Part shown: piece by piece, positions 35,085-46,905 of the stretch
Layout of the letters: each line of letters starts with the position of its first letter
Numbering within the stretch: position 1 is the first letter of the stretch
From: Mermis nigrescens
Taxonomy: Eukaryota; Nematoda; Enoplea; Mermithida; Mermithidae
Assembly: GCA_036768485.1 (NCBI GenBank)
Contig: JAVLUZ010000146.1
Coordinates: 248,001 to 312,000, forward strand
Direction of reading: 5' to 3'
DNA: 64,000 bases
The notes under the pieces: generated by a model
Seen by the model: the letters and a program-made list of their open reading frames with translations, nothing else
What the model was told of the DNA's origin: nothing
The model's database searches: none
Translations under genes and position numbers: made by a program

Positions 35085-35470
35085 CTGAGCTTTTAAAAAC
35101 TGATAGCTATACAGCGATTTTGGCCGAAAAACCATTGCTTTATAGCTTTTTTGGGCTCAGAAAATTAGTTATACAGCCTTTTTGGGCTCAGAAAGCTAGC
35201 TATATAGTCTTTTTTAAGCTCAGAAATGCTATTTAATTGTCTTTTATAAGTTTCAAAAGGAAATATAGCTATTTTCTCGACTCCAAAAAAGGGATTACTC
35301 GTAATAGCTATTTTCAGTCCAAAAAAGGCTAAATAGCTATGTTTGTGAATCCAAAAAAGGCTATATAGCTAGTTTTCTGAGTACAAGAAGGCTCATTAGC
35401 TAATTTCCTGACCCCAAAAGACTATAGAGCCGTTTTTACGAAGCACATAGCTATCTAGCAATTTTTGGTT
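35085..35470. repeat. Head-to-head minisatellite with an AGCTATATAGC core
   Basis: The left half repeats GCTCAGAAA..TAGCTATATAG..TTTTTTGGG in units of roughly 34 bp. From about 35275 the same unit runs in the reverse orientation (CCAAAAAAGGCTATATAGCT..). The block is thus one large imperfect palindrome. Confidence 0.75.
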
Positions 35471-35672
35471 TTCATCCCTGAAAGTTTGACCTTGCGCACC
35501 TAAGGTAGACACTCTCGTTTAATGAATACCTTTCCCTCGGTCCCTGCCAAACTGGTATAGTTTACCATAGTTAGAAATCGGCCTAATGAGTACTCGGTTA
35601 ACGAAAAATAAAAACGGCTTCATAAGACCGTGGCTATATTACAATGTGCTAATGACCTCGGATAGCAAACAC

Positions 35673-35812
35673 CACACATGGGCGTGGGGGTCTGGGAGGG
35701 GTTCTGGACCCCGAAAATCTGGCAGATCCCAAAATCGATAGACCCCCTAGAATTGAATTTTTAACAAATTTGCCCCAGCGGACCCCCAAAATTTGGTCGC
35801 TGCCCATGTACA
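35673..35812 (-). mobile_element. Family B short hAT MITE
   Basis: 140 bp, starts CACACATGGGCGTGG and ends CTGCCCATGTACA. Flanks GCAAACAC and GTAAACAC match at seven of eight. Confidence 0.8.
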
Positions 35813-35939
35813 GTAAACACTTGCCTGGAACACATGACTAAACGACACTGTAAAGTAATTTTTTGTCAAGTAAACTCGGTTGGTAAACATATTTTTAAAT
35901 ATCAAACACGTTCTGTGCACATTGAAGGTTAAAATCACT

Positions 35940-36700
35940 AATATTCAGGGGATACAATAAGCGTCGGCCATATTATAGTACTTTTGGATAAAATAGTGCA
36001 ATGTAACATACAGGAGTGAATAATTGTCAGTTCGTTTAGTAAGCACACTCGGTTAGTAAACACGGAGCCCCGTGGTCCCCTCAGGGTGTTTATTAACGAA
36101 GTCCGACTGTAGGTTTAACTTTCGAAAATGATTTGGTAAAAATGGTATCAGTAGATATGCTTACATGCAATCGACCTCTGAGTTCACGATCATTTCTCAT
36201 TTTAACGTAAATACGTTCATCGATGCTTAAGCGAATGAGGTCTAAAGGTTCCTCGACGCTGCTGCTCGGCTTCAGAGGGATCTAAAAACACGATAACTTT
36301 TCGCTGTAACACAATTCTACAACTTTTCACCGAAAAATGATTACTTTTGATATTCGTAAATATGCAAATGAAGTAAACAATAAAACGCAATAATATAATA
36401 ATATAAAAAATGAAAACAATGTAAACACCAAAAAATAGTAAAGGATTACTAGAGATCGTAGCGTAAAAAGAATATGCATATCCATAAAATAATACGAGAC
36501 GTTAAGCAAGCATGTGCATTAAATCTTAATGCACAAAAACGACATTTTTAGCAAGGCCAAACAGTATGTTTACTAAAGAAAAGTTTGATCCGATTTCTAC
36601 TGATTATTCTGATTCCATTACAGATTCTGTTCCAAAATTTAACAAGTGCATTCGAATAGATTAACTATCAATAGTTAATAATTTAATTTAATAAGTAATA
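35940..36700. other. No recognised gene
   Basis: AT-rich. Contains a phrase about chance-like AT repeats (36390-36420, AATAATATAATAATATAA). The frame at 36327-36509 (-) is a hydrophobic AT artefact. Confidence 0.35.
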
Positions 36701-36710
36701 AGCATACATA

Positions 36711-37131
36711 CATGGGCACAGGGTCGATATCATACATGATATGGGGGAGTGGAGTTTCAACCTCCCAGAAAAATTTTTCCACCCCTACCCCGCCCAGAAT
36801 TGGCGATTTTTTGAAAGTTCCCAAAAATTTTGTAAAAATTTGTAGAAAAGATACTTTTTTAAGCGTTTTAGCTATCTATTTGCTCAAAAGTGACAAATTT
36901 TCGGTGCTTCACTCCATTATACTCATGTTTTGACTATATTTTGTTCAATTTGTTCTGACTTTTTGATTTTTTCGAAATTTTCTTATGTGTTTTTATACTC
37001 TAGAAAGATAGAGCATCGTCAGAAACGCTGAAAAACCATGTTTTTGACAGGCATTTACCTGCCACTTTTGGACCCAAAAAAGGCACTTTATAAATTTCAC
37101 CCCCCAGAATTCCCATGCTATCTATGTATGG
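36711..37131 (+). repeat. Family G repeat, longest copy with MITE-like termini
   Basis: Starts CATACATGGGCACAGGG and ends CTATCTATGTATG, so its ends resemble family A/B termini. Interior landmarks: AAGCGTTTTAGCTATCTAT, GACAAATTTTCGG, GCATCGTCAGAAACGCTGAA, CCAAAAAAGGCACTTTA. No clear target duplication. Confidence 0.6.
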
Positions 37132-37604
37132 TCAATATACAGGGTGAAGTGAGTTGATCCTGGCGGCTTAGCAACCCCGCAGGGAAGCCGAACCGACCCC
37201 GGAAGAGTTTTGTAAATTTATCGAAAAAAGGCAAAATCAAGGCCGAAAACGGATGAAAAATTAAAATTTAGTTCAATTTTCCACACACCAGCATATCGAC
37301 CATGCTCTGCATCAATGGTTATGATGACTGACCCAGCAGGTTCCAGGGAAGTCATTGGACCCTGAAAATCCTGAGTGAGCTCATATATGGTAATAAGTAT
37401 TTTTCGTTTTCGGAGTCTTCTCTGCCCTGAATTTAAGTCGCTGAAACTTTTATTCTCATTTTTTCATGGACAACTTCTTGATTTATTACTCTAATTAACG
37501 AAGCCTTTTTTAAATAAGGCCATAGCCATTCTGGAGTAGACAAATGCATCAAAACAATAATACATATAGGTGTAAGTAAAAATCTTGGCTTAGCAGATTG
37601 AAAC

Positions 37605-37769
37605 CACACATGGGCGTGGGAGGGTCTGGGGTTCCCCAACAGAAGTTGAAAACCCCCGCAGATTAATATAGAATCCCTCCAGAATTATATTTTTAGTACT
37701 ATTTCTGGCAATTTTTAGCAATTTTTAGCGATTTCACCACCTCCAGAATTTTATTGCTACACATGTATG
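37605..37769 (-). mobile_element. Family B short hAT MITE
   Basis: 165 bp. Flanks ATTGAAAC and ATTTAAAC match at seven of eight. Confidence 0.8.
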
Positions 37770-37779
37770 ATTTAAACTC

Positions 37780-39250
37780 TGATGACGCAAGTGATGAATA
37801 GCTATGGATGGCAATTTCTTTGAAATAAAATTTATTATGCACATTAATGACGAATCACTGAAAGATTGATTAAAAGATGTCGCTTGGATTCTACCGACAA
37901 TTACGCTTCATCGTAGTAAGCAGTAACAGCTTTAAGGAACAATGAAATTGGTGCCTGTCAGCTTCCAAAACATTGAATTTCGATATTAAAAATCGACGAA
38001 ATCGATTAATTAGTAAAACAAAAACCAAAAAAATTTTCGATTAAAAATTTTCTAGTAGAAAAGCAACTAAATTAGCAGCATGCATAGAAAAGAGGATGAC
38101 GTCTTTTACTGCTAAGCTTGAATTTGAATGTAAATAACACGAAGAAATAAATTTAAAAGTCGTTTCCATGTCAATAAAATGCTAACTTCGTCTGCTTCGG
38201 CCATATCGAATGGTGAAGATTTCTTCGATTTGTTGCCCTAACGACAGAGGCGAACACTTAAGATTGATTTCTTTATACGAATTTCGACTTAACAAGTTCT
38301 GTATTACGTTTTACGTAATAGGAATGGCTCTAATGTTGCTTTAACTTAAGATTTTGTCCCAATGGAAGTCTGCAAACAAGTAGAGCATTATCATATAAGG
38401 AAGCAAGATAGACGGAATCAGGTCCATGTCGAGGATTCGCCCAAGAGGGAAGGCAGATCCAAAATAAATTGGTTTATATCTCCGAAACTTGGCTGAGATA
38501 ACTCAGCTTAAAAATTGAGTAATTATTCAGTTATTAAATCATTCTCATACAAACAAATTTTAAGAAATAACAATTTTTCGATGTTTTTCAACGTTCATGA
38601 TCCATTAAGATATAAAATTTTAGCTTTTCAACAAAAAAGAATTCATTGTGTCAATCACGTTTTTTTGGTCATGCTTGGAGCAAAATTATGAAAAGGCTCC
38701 ATATGTGGCAAAAAATTCAAAGATTTTATGACAAAAAAAATAGTCTTCAATTTTTCAGTGCATTACCTTGGCTCTCAAATTTTCTTCGACTAGTGGCCGC
38801 CCCACCCTCCTCATTTGAACACAGCCCTGCGCGCAATTATAAAAAAAAGTTTTATAAAAGAAAGCTCATTGCATCAACAAAATGTTCAGTCGCAAAAAAG
38901 TACAAAACAGAATAAAAACATCATAAGCACTAAGCAGTAAGTAATACAAACAAACACAACTCGCCCAAGAATAAGCATTGCTAGGCAAAGTCATAAAAAT
39001 AAAGCACTTATTTATGACCAAAGTTTAAACAAAACACTTATCTTTTAGTCTTTTAGTTTTACTCTAAATTCCATCAATATTGAAAGCCTTTACCATTGAC
39101 TCGGGAGCGTTTTCAATCACTGATTACTCTATAATTAGAAGAAACATTTCTCAATTTAGACTTAAGAACAGAACAGCGACTTTTAATTTCAACGTATTGG
39201 CGGATCTGGTAATTTTGTCTGCTGATAGCGTGAAGAATTTGTTACAATAG
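37780..39250. other. No recognised gene or repeat over 1.5 kb
   Basis: AT-rich unique-looking sequence. Frames are short and Lys/Phe-rich. If a gene is present its exons are too short for me to see. Confidence 0.35.
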
Positions 39251-39254
39251 GTGC

Positions 39255-39525
39255 TGTTCTAAGCATTTAGCTAGGTATGTCTCTGCTCGAAAGTGTCAAA
39301 TTTACGACGTTTAGCTCCTTAGACTCATTTTTTGACTACATTTCGTTCAATTTAATCGAATTTCTCTGCTTTCTTTTGAAATTATCCTGTTATTACGCTC
39401 CGGAAAGACAAAGCATAGTCCGAAACGCTAAAAATGATGTTCTTGACGCATATCCACTTTTTAAACCAAAAAGGGCACTGTGAAATTTCACCCTTCCTCT
39501 CCAGAAGTCTTAAGCTGTGCATGTC
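39255..39525 (+). repeat. Family G repeat copy
   Basis: Landmarks TCTAAGCATTTAGCTA, GAAAGTGTCAAATTT, AAGACAAAGCATAGTCCGAAA, TTCTTGACGCATATCCACTT and GGGCACTGTGAAATTTCACCC. Confidence 0.55.
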
Positions 39526-39529
39526 TGAA

Positions 39530-40220
39530 TCCAAGTCATAAAATGCCAAAATTCGCTAAGAACCAGGAAGCTCATTCACCGTTTTGGAATTTTTTTCTTA
39601 TATGGTTTTTTCTCAATTTTCCCAAAAACAGTGTTTTTACGCTTTTTAACGTCGGAACTTTGATGCAGAAATGTTAAAAATGGGGACTTTTGCATAAATT
39701 TTTTTATTCTCTTTTTCAAAATTGATGAAAAAATAAATTTTTTCCCTTAAAAGATAGAAAGAATTATGTGAACCCCCCAGAATTTCGGTGCTGTACATAT
39801 ATGCTTGCGGGTAAGCCCAAGCAGGGTGTACACGATTCATGATGGTTATTGATTTGGACTTGCCGTGAATATCAAATAGGTGCCAGAGATGGTCTAAGCC
39901 TATTGGGGCAAAAATTTCTCCGCTCACTTCGCTCGCCCCGCAAAGATGTTCCTATAAGCAAGCTTGGCGAGTTGTAGGCAAGTACCTATTTGCCAAATTG
40001 CGTGCTACAGTTATTAATAACAAGTCTATACATATGTACATCTTTGCATAATATGGCAGAAAAGAACATTTTGATGATCACGTTCCTTGAAAGTTTGAAG
40101 GGCTCTAACTCCACAAATATTCGTCAGCCCCCCGAAACGGTTTTTCTGGACTCAGCGTCCTCGAATCTATCAGAAAAAAGTATTCTTAGAAGAATCGGTG
40201 AGCGAACCATATTAGAAACT
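39530..40220 (+). repeat. Rearranged copy of the 49.3-50.1 kb foldback family
   Basis: Contains AAAAACAGTGTTTTTACGC, GATGCAGAAATGTTAAAAATGG, AGGTGCCAG..GATGGTCTAAGCC and CCACAAATATTCGTCAGCC blocks that also occur at 49290-50100, partly inverted. A family A end fragment lies near 39770-39800. Confidence 0.5.
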
Positions 40221-40505
40221 TACCGTTTAGCCTACCGTTTTTTCCTAGCGATTTGGTTCACAATGTGAACTATACCCAAAAACTTTTTTCCACATTTCAA
40301 ATTTTTGTTCACATTCTTGGGGGAGGGGCCTAAAAACGTTCAAAAATTAAGCGCTCGTGTTGAAAAACCGATAATTATTTTGCAGAAAGTAAGTCCATCC
40401 TACATGAAATGGCGAGATCCAAAACGAGTTTATGAAAATTTTGTAACCGTAAATTTAGAGTATTGCAATGAATATAACGATCAGTAATATGTTCCATCCC
40501 CTAAA

Positions 40506-41178
40506 ACCAGGGTTGGCAAGGCTGGGTTTTTTGAACTTGGGTTTTTTGGTTTTTTTGTGGGTTTTTTGGGTGCAAGAAATCGTTGGGTTTTGGGTTTTTT
40601 GGGTTTTTTATCCACAGGTTAAGAATTTATTTGTAATGGAATTAAATACTATGTATTGCCAATGTTTTTTGTATCATGGTTGTTCCTTTTACAATTGCTT
40701 GCGATGCACGAGGTTAAGTGTCCATCCATTCTCATCCTCTCCTCCTTCCTGTTGCTGTTTTTCTCCTATAGTATATACTTTTCAAATGAGAAAAGCCGCC
40801 CAATAAACGCTATGTGGCAATGTGGCATGGATTTTTCTACTAATACGGCAAATTTTTTTGTTTTTTTTTTCTTGAAGCAGAGCAGAATTTATGAAGAAAT
40901 TTCAATATTATGCATTTAAAAATTGCACTGCCTAATTTTTTCATTCTGTTCACACAGCATGGATTGTGCTTGTGAATGACCAATCTTGTTGTTGAATTTT
41001 GTGTATTAGCTGAATAAAGTTGTTGTTTACTTGTTTTGTTTTGTGTCTTGAAGCTGTTGAAGTATTCTCAGCTACTATCTATAGCTCGAGCTAGAATTTT
41101 TATAAAAAAACCCATAAAAAACCCTTAAAAAAGCCAAAAAAACCCAAAAAACCCCAAATTCGAAATTTTCAAATCTAG
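40506..41178. mobile_element. Foldback-like element with GGGTTTTTT arms
   Basis: The left arm (about 40508-40615) repeats GGGTTTTTT after a CAGGGTTGGCAAGG start reminiscent of hAT ends. The right arm (about 41100-41160) repeats AAAAAACCC. A matching right terminus was not found, so it is probably truncated. Confidence 0.45.
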
Positions 41179-41182
41179 GTTT

Positions 41183-41260
41183 TTTTCCATCCATTTTTTC
41201 CATCCATTTTTTCAATTTTTCCATTTTTTCCATTTTCCATCCCATCTTTTTCCATCCTCT
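41183..41260 (+). repeat. Simple repeat of TTTTTTCCATCCA
   Basis: About six imperfect units. Confidence 0.7.
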
Positions 41261-41272
41261 ATTATCAAATGA

Positions 41273-41740
41273 AAAGCTCTTCCTTTCAAGGATTTCTTCA
41301 CAATTAATTTAAATTCTAATCGAGCAGCAAATTCTTGTAAACTTCTCGTCAATCATGTAAATAAAAATTGCAGAAAATTTGATTTTTGTAATCGAATAAT
41401 TCCTATCTGGAACTCTCTACCTGAACAGATTATAAGTGCTCCAAATAGACACGTTTTTCTGACTAAACTTAAAAGATTAAACCTTTCTTTCTTAAAGGGG
41501 CAGTAAGTAAGAGCAGTTTTTCCTATTGCCTTTACGTTTACCTGCTTCGTCACTACTTAATTTGTTTTGTCTTTCATGTATTTTCATTTTCGTTCATTCG
41601 TCCTATCCATGTATGTTAATATTTTCTTTTGACTTAGCGAATAAATTGTTGCTGTTCGTTGTTGTTAAAACTGCGTTTTCAGACCTTCACCAGTGCGCTT
41701 TAGCCGATTTCTGGTGTCTCATCGAAGAATAAAAGCTCAA
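41273..41740 (+). mobile_element. LINE 3' end, reverse-transcriptase ORF C-terminus
   Basis: The frame 41273-41506 encodes 77 residues ending in TAA and contains FDFCNRIIPIWNSLPEQI, the W-N-S-L-P motif followed by a short basic tail that is typical of the C-terminus of jockey/CR1-like non-LTR retrotransposon ORF2 proteins. 3' UTR-like sequence follows with an AATAAA near 41709. An in-frame stop lies just upstream, so the copy is 5'-truncated and dead. Confidence 0.65.
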
Positions 41741-41744
41741 TAAT

Positions 41745-42240
41745 TAATCAAAATGGCGCGAGGCGCCAGAAAATTTCGGGATTTTACCTCTCTAAATGCA
41801 ATTTTGCAATGAAATTTCTGCAATTGGCGCGGCGCGGCTTAAATGTCAACAGCAACAACAAAGGATTTATTGCTACGTCCAAGAAAACACGTGATAAAAA
41901 ATAATAATACATCACCGAACTGAACTGAAATAATTTATTACTAAAAACGTGACAATTACGAAGGATGTAAAAGAGTAATAAAACATACGGTCAAAAGAAT
42001 AAAAGCGTAAAAGCAGTCACAAAGTGACAACTTACGCGTACCCCTACCTGTAAAATGCATTTTTGCATTACAAAAATTTTCCGAAAATACGCACAGAAGA
42101 TAAGAATTTTAAATCATATCAAAGTTCTGAGCTGTCGATAAACGTGCTGCAATCGGCGCGGCGCACCGAGAACATCAATAGAAATCATTAAAAATAAATC
42201 AATACGGCGCGAAGCGCGAAAATTTCGAAAAATTAACCTT
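41745..42240 (-). repeat. Inverted copies of the GC-palindrome repeat (about 190-bp family)
   Basis: Blocks GGCGCGAGGCGCCAGAAAATTTC, GGCGCGGCGCGGCTTAAATGTC and GGCGCGAAGCGCG occur in the opposite orientation to those at 44255-46905. Confidence 0.6.
41920..42030 (-). mobile_element. Inverted fragment of LINE 3' UTR
   Basis: Reverse complement of about 43820-43905, sharing AAAAGAGTAATAAAACATACGG and TTACGAAGGATGTAAAAG-like blocks with few differences. Confidence 0.55.
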
Positions 42241-42244
42241 TTTT

Positions 42245-43110
42245 CCGCATCCTAAAATTTTGGTTCGCAAAAACCCTTAAATGTGGAAAAAACGGTGACT
42301 GCAAGCAATCGGCGAGTCCAGGGTAGACAAGTGCTCTGGTCAAAAAACCCTCAATTTTAACTTCAAACTGACTCAAAAACCCCCCAACCAATGGTTAAGC
42401 ATAGGCGCAAAAAAGCCTCAATCACTAAAGAATGCCTCCAACGGCCTCAAAAAAACCCACAAAATGGGGCGAAAACTCTTACTTGGCGTAAGAAAAAAAC
42501 CCTAGGGCCTAGGCGCGTCCTACCTAAATCCCGATTTTTTTAAAACATATTCACAGTATTACGCGTGCTATTTTAATATGAATAAAATAGCTACTTGCAA
42601 GCAATTATTTCGATAGATTACGTGTTTGGAAAGTGACTTCGATGCACAATACGAATATGTCGCCCAAAATAAATTTAAATAAATGTAGCAAAACTATTAT
42701 TTTGCTCATAAAGAATATGCGCGATTTTAACTTACTTTGTGTAATGATGACTTTGATTAAAATTACTTTTATCGATTTACATCTGATGTACATATACAGT
42801 CTGTTTCAGAAGTTATAAGAAATTTGTTGTTCATACATAGAACTGGTAGAATGCATCATCGACAAAGTGCACAATAATTTACTTTTATTTTTAAACCGTC
42901 TTTTGACAAGTTTGACGCATGCAAGTGAACAAAATAAATTCTGCGCTAATTAGAAAAATTCCTGCAGTGCATACAGCAACTGCAATCTTCTAACAATGCA
43001 AGAAAAAAGCAAATGTGGCTGTAAACTTTTATGTAGAACGACGCTATGTTTTGTTTTACTCTGCAAGCAAAAATTTTGAACATATAACTGTAGTAATATA
43101 ACGATTAGGC
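42245..43110. other. No recognised gene
   Basis: Includes a stretch of AAAAACCC-rich sequence (42330-42510) akin to the GGGTTTTTT element, then AT-rich sequence. The overlapping frames 42605-42793 (-) and 42633-42818 (+) are AT artefacts. Confidence 0.35.
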
Positions 43111-43139
43111 CTACGAAGCAGGGTTGCCACTTGCCAGGT

Positions 43140-43310
43140 GCAGGAGAATTCTCCTGAATTCAGGAGAATCTAAAATTTTCAGGAGCAGGAGCAGGAGAAT
43201 GGGCTTTTCAGGAGAAATTGTAAACCTGCAGGAGAATGCAGGAGAATTTTAAAATGTCAGGAGAATTCAGGAGAATCCTGAAAATCTAGGAGAATTCAGG
43301 AGAATTTTCA
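43140..43310 (+). repeat. Subterminal repeats of CAGGAGAATT
   Basis: About a dozen short units, mirrored by a shorter cluster near the right end of the same element (47788-47875). Confidence 0.75.
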
Positions 43311-43363
43311 AAACTTAAACAGCAAGTTATAATGATTATCATACATTAAGCTTCTTACTTCTT

Positions 43364-43920
43364 ACTTCTTATATTAGTGATATCAACAGGCTGGAGGCTC
43401 TTCAGCGTACATTTACTAAATACATAGTTGGATATCATAGCCCTCTTTCTTACGACGAACGCCTCAACCAACTTAACTTGTGTCGATTAGAATTACGTCG
43501 CCTTCATATTTGCTTATGTATGATGTATCAAATTATTAGTCAAAAATCTTGTCTTTCCATGACAGATTTTTTTGTGCTTAATCAAAATACTACTCGCTGC
43601 ATAAATCGTTTCAAGCTAGTTGTTCCTCTTGTCCGTTCTAATTTACAAAAATTTGACTTTTTCTATAAGTATATCTGTTTGGAATCACCTACCTGATTTT
43701 GTAGTCTCTTCCCTAACTTAAATATATTCAAATCTAGATTAATTGATGTCGACTTATCCAAATTTATTATAGGGCGGGCTTAAATCGTCATTTTCATGAC
43801 TCGCTCATCGCCTTTTGCTGTACGCTTTTATTCTATTGACCGTACGTTTTATTACTCTTTTACGTCTTTCGTAATTGTCGCGTTTCAGTAATAAATTATT
43901 TCATTCATTCATTCATTCAT
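43364..43920 (+). mobile_element. LINE 3' end, reverse-transcriptase ORF C-terminus and microsatellite tail
   Basis: The frame from 43364 to 43696 encodes the region typical of the end of a jockey/CR1-like ORF2, with INRLEALQRTFTKYIVGY, YDERL, and LELRRLHICLCMMYQI. A frameshift near 43660 moves the VWNHLP motif into another frame, and stops follow, so it is dead. The 3' UTR ends in ATTCATTCATTC near 43900-43920. Confidence 0.75.
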
Positions 43921-44254
43921 ACTGTAGTTAGTTAGTTGTATATAATTTTATACTTAGAGATCTTTCACATTAAGAATTTATTTCGTTCATAGTTAAGACC
44001 TAAGTGTCAAGTTATAACTATATCCAAATAATTTTCGTGCTTCCGTAGTAAATCATTCATTCATTCATTTATTTATTCACTTAATATCACGAAGTGCAGA
44101 AATACATAGCTTTACACACCGTCTAATTGTTTTTATCAGTTTCATAGACGTTTGCAAACACCGTTTTTTCCACTTTTTGGTCTATTTGTCAACCAAAATT
44201 TTGGGAAATGGAAAAAATTTTTGGGCTTGGTTGGCATTTGTGAAAACTTTTTGT

Positions 44255-44535
44255 AATGTTAAAAATGCGTTTTAGAGAGTTAAAACTTCGAAAATTTTTC
44301 GGCGCTTCGCGCCGAATTGATTAAATTCTTACTTATTAGTAATCCTTAAGCCGCGCCGCGCCAATCGCAGCATTTTTATCGACAATCTGGTCTAGAACTT
44401 CACTACGATTGAAAATCCTTATCTTATGCACGGATTCAGTTAGTTTTTGTAATGCAAAAATGCGTTTTAGAGAAGTGAAACTACAAAAATTTTTCGGCGC
44501 TTCGCGCCGAATTGGATTAATTCTTTTTTGTTATT
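44255..44535 (+). repeat. GC-palindrome repeat, about 190-bp units
   Basis: One partial and one full unit: TGTAATG(CAA)AAATGCGTTTTAGAGA, CGGCGCTTCGCGCCGAATT, AAGCCGCGCCGCGCCAATCGC, TTTTATCGACAATCTGGTC. Confidence 0.7.
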
Positions 44536-44810
44536 AATATTTGGGGCGAATTCTAGAATAGCTCCATGTTCCAGATTTCAAAAAAAACAGCGTTTTTATG
44601 CGATTTCAAGCACGTATCTTTAACATAAAAGTTGAAAAAACAGACGGAAAAGCCTTTGATTGAAAAAAAAATTTTCAAAAAATTTCATTTCCTTACTTTC
44701 ATTTCCGTCTGTTTTTTCAACTTCTTTATTCAAAACTCCTACTTGAATTCGCATTAAAACGCTATTCTCACCTTAATCAAAATTATCTTTGAGCTCATTG
44801 CGGCTTCAGA

Positions 44811-44932
44811 TTGGTGCCAGCGGATGATCTAAGCCTAAGAAAAAGATGGGGCAAAAATTGCTCCGCTACGCTTCGCTCGCTTCGCAATTTTCGCCCCATT
44901 TGTCTCAGGCTTACATCATCCCCTGGCACCAA
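44811..44932. repeat. Foldback with TTGGTGCCAG arms
   Basis: Arms of about 50 bp (44811-44862 and 44880-44932) pair with a few mismatches around a CGCTTCGCTCG centre. Related to 49790-49911 and, in half, to 39880-39945. Confidence 0.75.
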
Positions 44933-44999
44933 TGTGAAGGCACATACTAAGCCTAAGCCTAAAAAATAAATATTAGAAGAGACTTAGGAAGAAAATGAC

Positions 45000-46535
45000 G
45001 CTAGCACCCTTATTTGTCAAAATACGTAATCCTTCCCTTTCTAACTAACACTAACAAAAAAGATTGATCACCAGATGGTTTACATGACCATTATTATAAT
45101 TACTGAAGTGTAAATTCTCACTCACTTTTATCTCTTGATTTCCGTGCTGATCCAGACAGTCGTACGCCTTTCAGCAGTCGCTGGATAAAATTTCGTATAT
45201 CAATAGTTTCGAGCGTTTGATTAATGTGCCACGTCAAAACGAAATCTGATGATAAAAATTCGTATATCAACAGTTTCGAGCGTTCCACAAATGTGCCACG
45301 TCAAAACGAAATCTGATTTCCGTATCAATAGCCGCTGTCGAAACAGTTAATTTCAATGCTCCGCCAAACCTATCAGATTTTTAATCCGGCTCCTTCGATA
45401 CTAACTAATTGACAATCTTATACCAATTGTCAGTGTTTCGCCGAATCGTCGGATAGCTATTTAATTTCTGTAAGATTAAGGTACATTCTTAGAACGCAGC
45501 AACTGCGCAAAGCATAACAATCTTGATCACAATCCAATATACGAAATGCGTATTACACAGCAGCACGGTAGAGCGTAAACAACCGGAATAAGCAATTCTC
45601 GCGTCCGGAACAACGTAAATCACTCATATGATTGATAAAAAATTTGCATAGAAAAGCAACGTCGACTTCCACGTGAGCATAAGGTTACTAACCTAAAACT
45701 ATCCGTAATAAATAATTCTCGCGACCGAACAAGCGCCTACTACGTAAATCACTCATGATAATAAAAAATTTGCATAGAGAACCTACGTCGACTTCCACGG
45801 CGAGCAAAAGATTACTAATCTAACACCCTACAGTAGATAAAGAATTGTCACTCAGATGTGTTTCACAGATCACCTGTCTGTGATGTTAAGCACATTTATC
45901 CAATGCAATAGGAACGGAGTGTTCTATCAAGGCAACAGTAAATGCGCCTAACTTACATTCTTTTATGATAGTCATGTAAACTTACATCGACCGATCGCAG
46001 TGTATTCATTTAAGTACATAATGTTCGTTCAAGCTATACATAGAAACCAATAAATGCATTGTGGATAGTTATGTAACCTAGGTCCTTTATAAACGTTCAT
46101 CGTGTGCACGTATGTTCGAATTAACCTGTTCTTCTTTAATTCATAATAGATTCATCAATTTGTCAGCATTATCGCCGTCGCCTTCGCTAGTGAACATATT
46201 ACCTATGTACCTACTTACATACATATGTACACAAGACAATTTGATCAATCATTGCGACGATTTTTGCAGTCGCCTTCCCTAAACATTGTGTACCTACATA
46301 CAAACAAACGTATGTATGCATCAGTATACATTAGATCAATCAATACGCCGTTTACGGCAGTCGCCTTCCCATGCTTTGTGCTTCTATCACTTTACAACTT
46401 CATTCCTCAATTTCTCCCCTTCTAAATGCTTTCCGCCGATAATTTCTTTTGAATATCTTCCTTACAACTACTAATCTTTCGATAAATCCCAATTAATTTA
46501 AATTCTGTGACTTCTATCTATTCTAGAATTAAGCC
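45000..46535. other. Interior of the nested element with two tandem duplications
   Basis: 65-bp units at about 45189-45318 share TCGTATATCAA and GTGCCACGTCAAAACGAAAT. Units of about 128 bp at 45575-45840 share ATTCTCGCG and ACGTAAATCACTCAT. Degenerate repeats with CAGTCGCCTTCCC occur at 46220-46370. No gene recognised. Confidence 0.5.
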
Positions 46536-46539
46536 AATA

Positions 46540-46905
46540 TTTGAGCCGCGCCGCGTCCAACTGCAGCATTTTTATCGAAAATTTGATCTAGAACTTTACT
46601 ACGATTGAAGATCCTTATCTTCTGCACGGATTCGGTTAGTTTTTGTAATGCAAAAATGCGTTTCAGAAGGTGAAACTACAAAAAATTTTCGGCGCTTCGC
46701 GCGAGTGGTTAATTCTTACTTGTTATTGATGTTTAAGCCGCGCGGCGCCAATTGCAGCATTTTTTATCGATAATCTGGTCCTAGAGCTCCACTACGATTG
46801 AAAATCCTTACCTTCTGCACAGTTTTTGAAATGCAAAAATGATTTAGAGAGCTAAAATTTCAAAATTTTCTAGCGCTTCGCGCCATTTGATAAATTATAG
46901 TTTTA
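46540..46905 (+). repeat. GC-palindrome repeat, two units
   Basis: Two further units of the same family as 44255-44535, in the same orientation, with GAGCCGCGCCGCGTCC and GGCGCTTCGCGCG. Confidence 0.65.

Noticed and set aside
42605..42818. Overlapping 61- and 62-codon frames on both strands
   Set aside because: They are complementary AT-rich artefacts with no motif.
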